DNA from: Girardinichthys multiradiatus
Taxonomy: Eukaryota > Chordata > Actinopteri > Cyprinodontiformes > Goodeidae
DNA length: 64,000 nt
NCBI RefSeq assembly: GCF_021462225.1
Contig: NC_061810.1
Span: 52,145,886-52,209,885, forward strand
Reading direction: 5' to 3'
Below, piece after piece: positions 57,901 to 64,000 of the stretch. Within the stretch, counting starts at the first letter, position 1; each line of letters opens with the position of its first letter. Under the pieces are notes generated by a model. The model saw only the letters and a program-made list of their open reading frames with translations. It did not search any database and was not told where the DNA came from. Made by a program: the position numbers and the translations under genes.

Positions 57901-58262
57901 ATGGCCGGGTCCATGGTGGGGCAGTTGGTAGCACTGTTGCCTTGCAGCAAGAAGGTCCTGGGTTCAATTCCTGGCCAGGGGTCTTTCTGCATGGAGTTTG
58001 CATGTTCTCCCAGTGCATGTGTGGGTTCTCACCAGGTACTCCAGCTTCCTCCCACAGTCCAAAGACATGCCTGTTAGGTTAATTGGTCACTCTAAATTGA
58101 CCGTAGGTGTATGAATGAGTGTGTGTGTGGTTGTTTGTGTGTTGCCCTGCGATGGACTAGCGATCCGTCCTGGGTGTACCCTGCCTCTCACCCATAGACT
58201 GCTGGAGATAGGCACCAGCTCCCCTGCGACCCACTATGGATTAAGCGGTAGAAATGACTATT
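57901..58262 (+). mobile_element. tRNA-derived SINE with L2-type tail
   Basis: The head has an A-box-like TGGGGCAGTTGGTAGCACTG and a B-box-like GGGTTCAATTCC (57959-57970), as in a polymerase III promoter. The body contains the familiar GCATGTTCTCCCAGTGCATG and CCTCCCACAGTCCAAAGACA phrases. The tail ends CCACTATGGATTAAGCGGTA. It is not a working tRNA gene, since no anticodon stem or acceptor pairing is kept. Confidence 0.8.
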
Positions 58263-58299
58263 TTCCAGGTCTGGATAAGTAAGAGTTTTGAAAAATATT

Positions 58300-58562
58300 A
58301 GAATTTCCAGAGTAAATGTTCCTTCTGTTTTCAACTTCTTCCTTGTCTCTTTCTTCCTTCCATCTTTCCCTATGTCCCTCCATCCTGTTGTCTCTCCTTG
58401 TCTCCTCCCTTCATTTTTTGTTCCATTGTTCATTTTTCCTTCTTTCTTCTGTCCCTCTTTGATTCCTTTCTTGTGTATTTACCTCTTTCCTTCATTGTGT
58501 CCTTTTACCCTTCAGTCCTTCATTCCGTTCCTCCCTCTTAATTTCCTTCCTTGTGTCTTTCA
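58300..58562. repeat. Pyrimidine-rich (TTCC/CTTT) tract
   Basis: A low-complexity C/T-rich stretch made of TCCTTCC-like units. It resumes beyond the SINE at 58816-58925, so both are parts of one older tract. Confidence 0.85.
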
Positions 58563-58815
58563 GACACAGAGGAGACTGTGGCTCAGTAGGAAGAGTAGTT
58601 GTCTTGCAATCAGAAGGTTGTGGGTTTGATTCCAGCTTCCTCCTGCCATATGTTGATGTGCCCCTGGGCAAGGCACTTAACCTAAAGTTGCCTACCGATC
58701 TGCATATGAATGTGTGAGCGTTAGTGAGTGCGATTGGGTGAATGTGGCACTAGTGTAAAGCACTTTGAGCGGTCTGTATGACTGGAAAAGCGCTATATAA
58801 GTTCGGTCCATTTGC
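58563..58815 (+). mobile_element. Second tRNA-derived SINE, different family
   Basis: The head contains CTGTGGCTCAGTAGGAAGAG (A box) and GTGGGTTTGATTCC (B box, 58619-58632). The tail contains AAGCACTTTGAGCGGTCTGT and ends near AAAGCGCTATATAAGTTCGG. It sits inside a pyrimidine-rich tract that continues on both sides (58300-58562 and 58816-58925). Confidence 0.82.
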
Positions 58816-58929
58816 CATTTCTTTTCTTCTTCCCGTCCTTGTCCACTTAGTTTGTTTTGTCCTTCTTTCCTTCCTCATGTCTGTCCATCAATCCTTCCTT
58901 CCTTCTTTACATGTGTTTTCTTGTCAGTC

Positions 58930-59815
58930 TGTTGTTTGCACATCTCACACAACCAGTCGAGTATAGAAAGGTCTGCCATACATTCATTGTGAAATTTTGT
59001 ATTTATTTTGAAAAGGGATGAAAAAGGTGGCAAACTGGAAATTTGAGTCTGGAAAAATCTTATTTCAAAGAAATATCGGACTCTTACTTGTACCGCTACA
59101 GTCCTTCATAAACCCACTCCCTACTAATGTTGTTTCCATGCTCAGCAGTTTGCTGCAGTGCTAGGCTAACTTTACCTTGAAGAAGCTAAACAGCAACTAC
59201 ATTAACAGACGGTCCAACACAAAAGAGCAAACTCATTGGGTCAAGACCCAGCAGTCCAGTTACATCTGAAGGACAAGGGACACTTATTTGAGGAGAGCAA
59301 TGATCATATTTGGTGAGGACGACGTGTTGTGAGACAGGAATAAAAGAAGCCATCTATGTTTAACATGAAAAACCAACACTAAACAGGGAAGGTGGCCTTG
59401 GTTTCATCTTTCTAACACCTACTCTGCAGCCCTGACTCATTTGGGACATGGCCAAAACATCTCACATGGCTTCATTAGGGTAGGGTTTGGATCAGCAAGC
59501 AACCACGACCCAAACATTGACCTGAATGGCTCCGTTAGGGACCCTATAGGTGTCAACGTTCTTACTGCATCTTATGAGTCTGTTTCTTCCAACCATGTTC
59601 AGAACTAAAGAACCCTCCTGGATGAAAGGTTAAAAGTCTTTAAGAAACAAGAGAAGTCCAGTAGCCTTCTGCTAACACGTTTAGGATTGTCATGACCTGG
59701 ATGACTGAGATCCACACGCATTTACAGCCTGACGTTAACACGTAATGAGACCCAAGATAGTTCAAAAGTGACGACATGTTTAGCCGCATGCTGTCATTCA
59801 ACCGCTGGCTGTCTA
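58930..59815. other. Stretch without recognised features
   Basis: About 890 bases between the SINE region and the BEL/Pao element. Short frames only; no CFAP44 terminal exon is recognised. Confidence 0.5.
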
Positions 59816-59816
59816 G

Positions 59817-60275
59817 GTGGTGTCCAGAAAACAATGTCTCCCTAGACCATATTTACCCACTGAGGCACCAATGGAGCTGAAACAGAGAGAGCCGCATGTG
59901 TTTTGTGATGCATCGGAGCAGGCTTATGATGCTGTGGCATACCTCAGAATGATAGGAGAAAATGATCAAATACACGTGTCCTTTGTGATGGCCCGCTCCA
60001 GGGTAGCCCCCAAACGACTGCACTCCATTCCGAGGCTGGAGCTATGTGCAGCACTTATGGGAGCCCAACTTTGCAAGCTGCTGCAGAATGAGTTGTCTCT
60101 GCCAATTGAGAGGACAGTGATGAGGACAGATTCTACAATGGTGCTCGCATGGCTGCGTTCTGAATCCTGCCGCTTGAAGGTTTTCGTAGGCACGCGTATC
60201 GCTGAGATTCAGGAGTTGACCCCTCTATCCAGCTGGCATTATGTGGAATCTGCCAAAATCCTGCAGATGACATAA
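59817..60275 (+). pseudogene. BEL/Pao RNase H part
   Basis: An open frame of about 150 codons, with CDASEQAY (acidic catalytic residue), LELCAALMGAQL (glutamate) and MRTDSTMVLAWL (aspartate). It degrades the RNA strand during reverse transcription. RT is absent upstream. A frame break follows at about 60275. Confidence 0.82.
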
Positions 60276-60616
60276 CACGGGGTAAGACACTGAAGGAGCT
60301 GACAAGACCAAACCAAACCGATGGAGTCAAGGTCCTCCCATCCTACGTCTACCACAAACTCAATGGTCAAAGAATCCAACTAGTAGCCTTGAAGCCTTCC
60401 CAGATGCATCTGAGCTTCGAAAATCAATCTTCTGTGCTGTGACCTCCGCAACCACACCTCATGAGATTCGACATGAAACATGGCAGGAGATGCTCGATGC
60501 AACTGTCCAGGAGCTTCATGGGGCGGACAAGGGTACTGGTCCCACTGCTGAGGATTACCGTCAAGCAGAGATGTTTCTAATTAAGAGAGCCCAATGGGAA
60601 AGTTTCAACTGATGAA

Positions 60617-61919
60617 TTGCACCTTCTGAAGGCAGGGAAACCAGTCCAACGAAGTAGTCGTCTTTTAACCTTGTCTCCAGAGCTGGAGGAATGCAGGGAA
60701 CTTATAAGAGTGGGTGGCCGTCTACGTAGAGCTGAAGCCCTCACCTTTGGCAACCTTCACCCGCTGGTTCTTGATCCATCACATCCAGTAACCAGGCTGC
60801 TCATCCAGGACTTTGACAGCCGACTACGGCATCCTGGACCAGAACGAGTTTTTGCAGAGATGCGGCGCAAATACTGGATCCTAAGAGGCAGAGAAGCTGT
60901 TCGGCGCTTCCAGAAAACCTGCACAGATTGTCAAAGATGGAGGGTGAGGCCTGTTGTTCCTAAGATGGCTGACCTGCCGGTAGCAAGACTCCGCCTCTTT
61001 AAGCCAGCCTTCTTTTCCACCGGAACTGACTGCTTCGGGCCCTTTGAAGTTAAAGTGGGCTGTCGATCAGAGAAGAGATGGGGGATAATATTCAAGTGTA
61101 TGACTGTTCGAGCTGTGCACCTGGATGTGTTAACTTCTATCAACACAGACTCCTTTCTGATGGCCCTGCGGAGGTTTATTGCCCGAAGAGGGACCCCATC
61201 AGAGCTTTATTCAGACCAGGGCACAAATTTCCGAGGAGGTGATACTGAGTTGAGGGAAGCGTTTTCAGTCAGTGGAACTTCGGCAGTTGCTGGCTCAATA
61301 TAAGATTCAGTTTCACTTCAATCTGCCTGCAGCTCCTCACTTTGGAGGTGTGTGGGAACGAGAAATCCGTTCGGTGAAGACAGCCCTGTACGCTACGGTT
61401 GGGGCACAGCCGGTCACAGAAGAGGTCCTTCGTACAGTACTCGTGGAAGTGGAGGGGATCCTCAACTCAAAGCCGCTGGGCTATGTCTCATCCGATGTCA
61501 GAGACCCAGATCCTATGACGCCAAATTGCCTGCTTATGGGGCGGCGAGATGGGTCATTACCGCAGGTGGTTTACTCCGGGGATGAGCTCCTGGACCGTCG
61601 GCGGTGGAGGCAGGCACAAGTGCTTGCTAATCATTTTTGGGCACGGTTTATTCGTCTGTACCTACCTGGATTGCAGCCCTGTCAGAAATGGCAAACCTCT
61701 AGAGAAGACATTGGAGAGGGGGCTGTTGCCATGCTGGTGGATCCTCAGCTACCCAGGGCTCTCTGGCCCGTGGGACACATCATCAAGATTCACCCCGGTC
61801 CTGATGGCCACGTCAGGTCAGCGGATGTGAGAATTAAGGACCGAACTTATACTCGACCTGTGGCTCGACTGGTGATCCTCCCTGCTATACCTGATGAGGC
61901 CGGTGACCCTCGGACATGA
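60617..61919 (+). pseudogene. BEL/Pao integrase, one frameshift
   Basis: Two frames overlap at 61272-61303. The first has the zinc-binding histidines and cysteines (SHPVTRL, RHPGPER, CTDCQRW) and two core aspartates (GTDCFGPF, YSDQGTNF). The second has the core glutamate (FGGVWEREIRSVK) and the long C-terminal domain with MTPNCLLMGR and RRRWRQAQVLANHFWARF, ending DEAGDPRT. One shift thus splits the DDE core. All catalytic residues remain readable. Confidence 0.88.
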
Positions 61920-62585
61920 GGTCGTCCTTTGTAGAGTCTTTGTGTAGAGCAAATGTATTGTATACATTTGGGGGTGGCTGTACAAAAGACTCTGAATGTT
62001 ACATAGGTATAGCTGGTTTGAATTCAGTGTTGAGCACTAATGTTCATGCTGCAATATTCTGTTTAATGTTATTTTGTCCCTTAGGTGATACCGTAGTTAG
62101 AGTAGTGATGATGTCACGCGGCTGTACCTAATGTTACTGATATTTCGGTGGATAAGTTTGACACGAACTGTTGTCAATCCAGAGGGAGGGATTTTCCCGG
62201 TGTTGTTGGTGTGTTTTACTCGTGTGTGCTTTATTGACAAGTAAGTTGTGGGATTTTGGGGTGTTTATGGGGACTAAATGAGCAGTTAGAGGTTTATCTA
62301 TTTTATGTTGTTCGCCTGTTGCTAAGTCCGAGCTAGCTGTATTGTATCCACTCCGTTCATTATGTGGTGTAATGTGTAGTGATAGGACTACTCGAACTTT
62401 ACCAGGACTACAGAACTAATGGTGCACGTCCTAAACGCCAGCTTCGTCTCCCACAACGTTATGAGGATTATGAACTTGATGTCAAAGGTCTCAGTTCTCA
62501 CCAATACAGAAGGGAAGGGAAAGGGGGCAGATGACTCAGCAAGAGGTTGAGAGCAGTGCTAAACACGTACAGTGCCTTACAGCCC

Positions 62586-63479
62586 TCTAACATAAGCTAC
62601 CTCAGCTACAGCTTCCCTTCATTGGCTCCCTGTTAAATCCAGAATAAAATTTAAAATTCTCCTCCTCACATATATAGCCCTTAATGATCTAGCTCCATCA
62701 TACATCAGAGATCTGATTGTTCCATATGTTCCTAACAGAGCACTTTGTTCTCAGACTGCAGGTTTACTGGTGGTTCCTAGAGTCTCTAGAAGTAGAATGG
62801 GAGGCAGATCCTTTAGTTATCAGGCTCCTCTCCTGTGGAATCAGCTCCCAGTTTTAGTCCGTGAGGCAGACACCCTGTCTACTTTTAAGGCTAGGCTTAA
62901 AACTTTCCTTTTTGATAAAGCTTATAGTTAGAGTGGGTTAGGTTATCATGGAGGGAGCCTTCCTCCCTCCCTGTTGGTTGGAGTAAGGGGGAGTCAGGTT
63001 TAGCCTAAACCAGCTCAGTTATGGTTGAGGTGCAAACACACCCTCCATTTCTGCTACCTGTATGACCCCTTCTCTTTTCCAATGGTTATAATCAGTCTGA
63101 CAGAGAGAGGTATCCCAATCCTTGTGGTTTTTAGTATAACAATGACCATTAGTGGACCCTAGCTGGACACACTTTATCTGTTCATTATTTTACTTAGTGC
63201 CCCTACATGTGGCCTGTTCTGGGGTGGCCGGACTCTGACACTCGGTGGTTTGGTCTGGCCTCCCCAGCGGCCCCGCACTGTTCCAGACCCTTTGTGGGGT
63301 TCCTTGAGATGATATTGTTGTAAATAAGCGCTATATAAATAAAAAAACTGAACTGAAACTATCTGTGTAGTTATGCTGCTATAGGCTTAGGCTGCTGGAG
63401 GACATAATGGCCACTTTCACCCTCTTCGCTACATTCTCATACTACTCTCCAATTTTGCATTGTTTGCTGTTATTTCAGC
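62586..63479 (+). mobile_element. L2-like LINE 3' end (copy B) with nested insertion
   Basis: Same sequence as copy A at 9431-9832 (62679-62947 and 63353-63479), with an additional upstream part (LHWLPVKSRIKFKILLL-type text near 62616). It is interrupted by a 405-base segment. Confidence 0.78.
62948..63352 (+). mobile_element. Nested retroposon-like segment, about 405 bp
   Basis: Present here and absent at the corresponding point of copy A (about 9712). It has no ORF and ends AATAAGCGCTATATAAATAA then AAAAACTGAACTGA, a tail style shared by several fish SINEs and LINEs. The alternative, a deletion in copy A, is possible. Confidence 0.6.
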
Positions 63480-64000
63480 TTTTAACTTTGTTCTCTCTTT
63501 TCTCTTCCTAGAAGCTACACCTGGCCTGACTCTGTGTCTACCTGTGACACCTTTCTGGAGAGGGACATCGTCCGAGCTTCTGCTGGCAACAACTTAATGC
63601 TCACCTTCTACAGATGATCCACATGGCCCTGTCTTTCAGTATTTAACCCTTTCTCTCTCCTAGACATGGCTACTGACTGAGCTTCTACTGTAACTAACTC
63701 TATGTTCTCTCTTTCAGACTCTAACCTTGAAAACTGGATCAGAGTTTATCTGTTCTTTCTTTCTAGATGAAACGACTAAAGGAGCTACATCCATTAACAT
63801 TTACTTTTCCTTCCCATAGAAAGTACTCCTGGATCAGTGCTTCTTTGTTCTCTTTGTGTCTCTGCTCTGTTCTCTCAAACCCCCAGTCGGTTGTGGCAGA
63901 TGGCCGCTCACACTGAGCCTGGTTCTGGTTCTGCTGGAGGTTTCTTCCTGTTAAAAGGGAGTTTTTCCTCTCCACTGTCGCTACATGCATGCTCAGTATG
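63480..64000 (+). repeat. Continuation repeat, includes R1 inverted copy
   Basis: C/T-rich repeat DNA. The part 63831-64000 is the inverted near-identical partner of 17803-17975 (GGCCGCTCACACTGAGCCTG on this strand). It runs off the right edge. There is no gene. Confidence 0.65.

Larger units (their letters stand above)
59816..62560 (+). mobile_element. BEL/Pao LTR retrotransposon, 3' half of pol plus LTR
   Basis: The element starts within pol. An RNase H segment with FCDASEQAYDAVAYLR and RVAPKRLHSIPRLELCAA (Pao type) is followed by integrase and a C-terminal domain typical of the family. A polypurine tract AGAGGGAGGG (62181-62190) precedes TGTTGTTGGT at 62201, the probable 3' LTR start. After about 200 bases, coding-like text appears (RPKRQLRLPQRYEDYELD near 62425-62480), suggesting a truncated LTR joined to internal sequence. 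No 5' LTR is seen. Confidence 0.85.

Noticed and set aside
57901..58815. Possible tRNA genes from A-box and B-box matches
   Set aside because: The cloverleaf is not maintained, and both are followed by SINE bodies and tails known from fish repeats.

Overview
This is vertebrate nuclear DNA, almost certainly from a teleost fish. The evidence is a conserved, intron-rich cilia gene embedded in typical fish repeats: Tc1-like DNA transposons, Rex1/L2-like, RTE-like and L1/Tx1-like LINEs, a BEL/Pao retrotransposon, fish endogenous-retrovirus (ERV) pol, tRNA-derived SINEs and a long (ATCC)n array. Nothing bacterial, no CRISPR array and no operon is present. The species cannot be named from the sequence alone.

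Layout. Positions 1-7700 hold remains of two copies of one ERV family in opposite orientations: RNase H/integrase on minus at the left edge, then degraded RT plus integrase on plus, split by a ~0.7 kb insertion, followed by an orphan env-like ORF. Positions 7859-9430 are a Tc1 element with an open 320-codon transposase, abutting an L2-like LINE tail. Positions 9840-14576 (minus) hold ten recognisable exon remnants of a pum3 (Puf-A/PUM3) gene. They carry three in-frame stops and at least one frame break, and the gene is cut off on its 3' side by repeats, so it is read here as a pseudogene. About 2.5 kb of non-coding DNA with a perfect hairpin separates it, head to head, from the next gene.

Positions 17138-57756 (plus) carry CFAP44 (WDR52), an axonemal protein with N-terminal WD repeats and a C-terminal coiled coil. 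I traced 31 exons with compatible phases and canonical GT/AG borders, totalling 4851 coding bases (1617 codons); the last exon or exons were not found in the window. Nearly all the bulk of its introns is mobile DNA: a Rex1-like LINE and a DD41D mariner-like element early; a near-full-length ~9.8 kb antisense L1-like element in intron 6, with a remarkable G-rich 3' tail; an (ATCC)n array in intron 9; several Tc1 relics; and a second Rex1-like LINE plus an antisense RTE-like LINE in intron 16.

Positions 57757-64000 contain two tRNA-derived SINEs, pyrimidine-rich tracts, a BEL/Pao pol with a candidate 3' LTR, and L2-like LINE sequence with a nested retroposon. I saw no wholly new gene system. 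The points most worth checking are the decayed pum3, the two Rex1 copies sharing the same internal deletion, the giant G-rich L1 tail, and the Tc1 transposase that is open but internally shortened.
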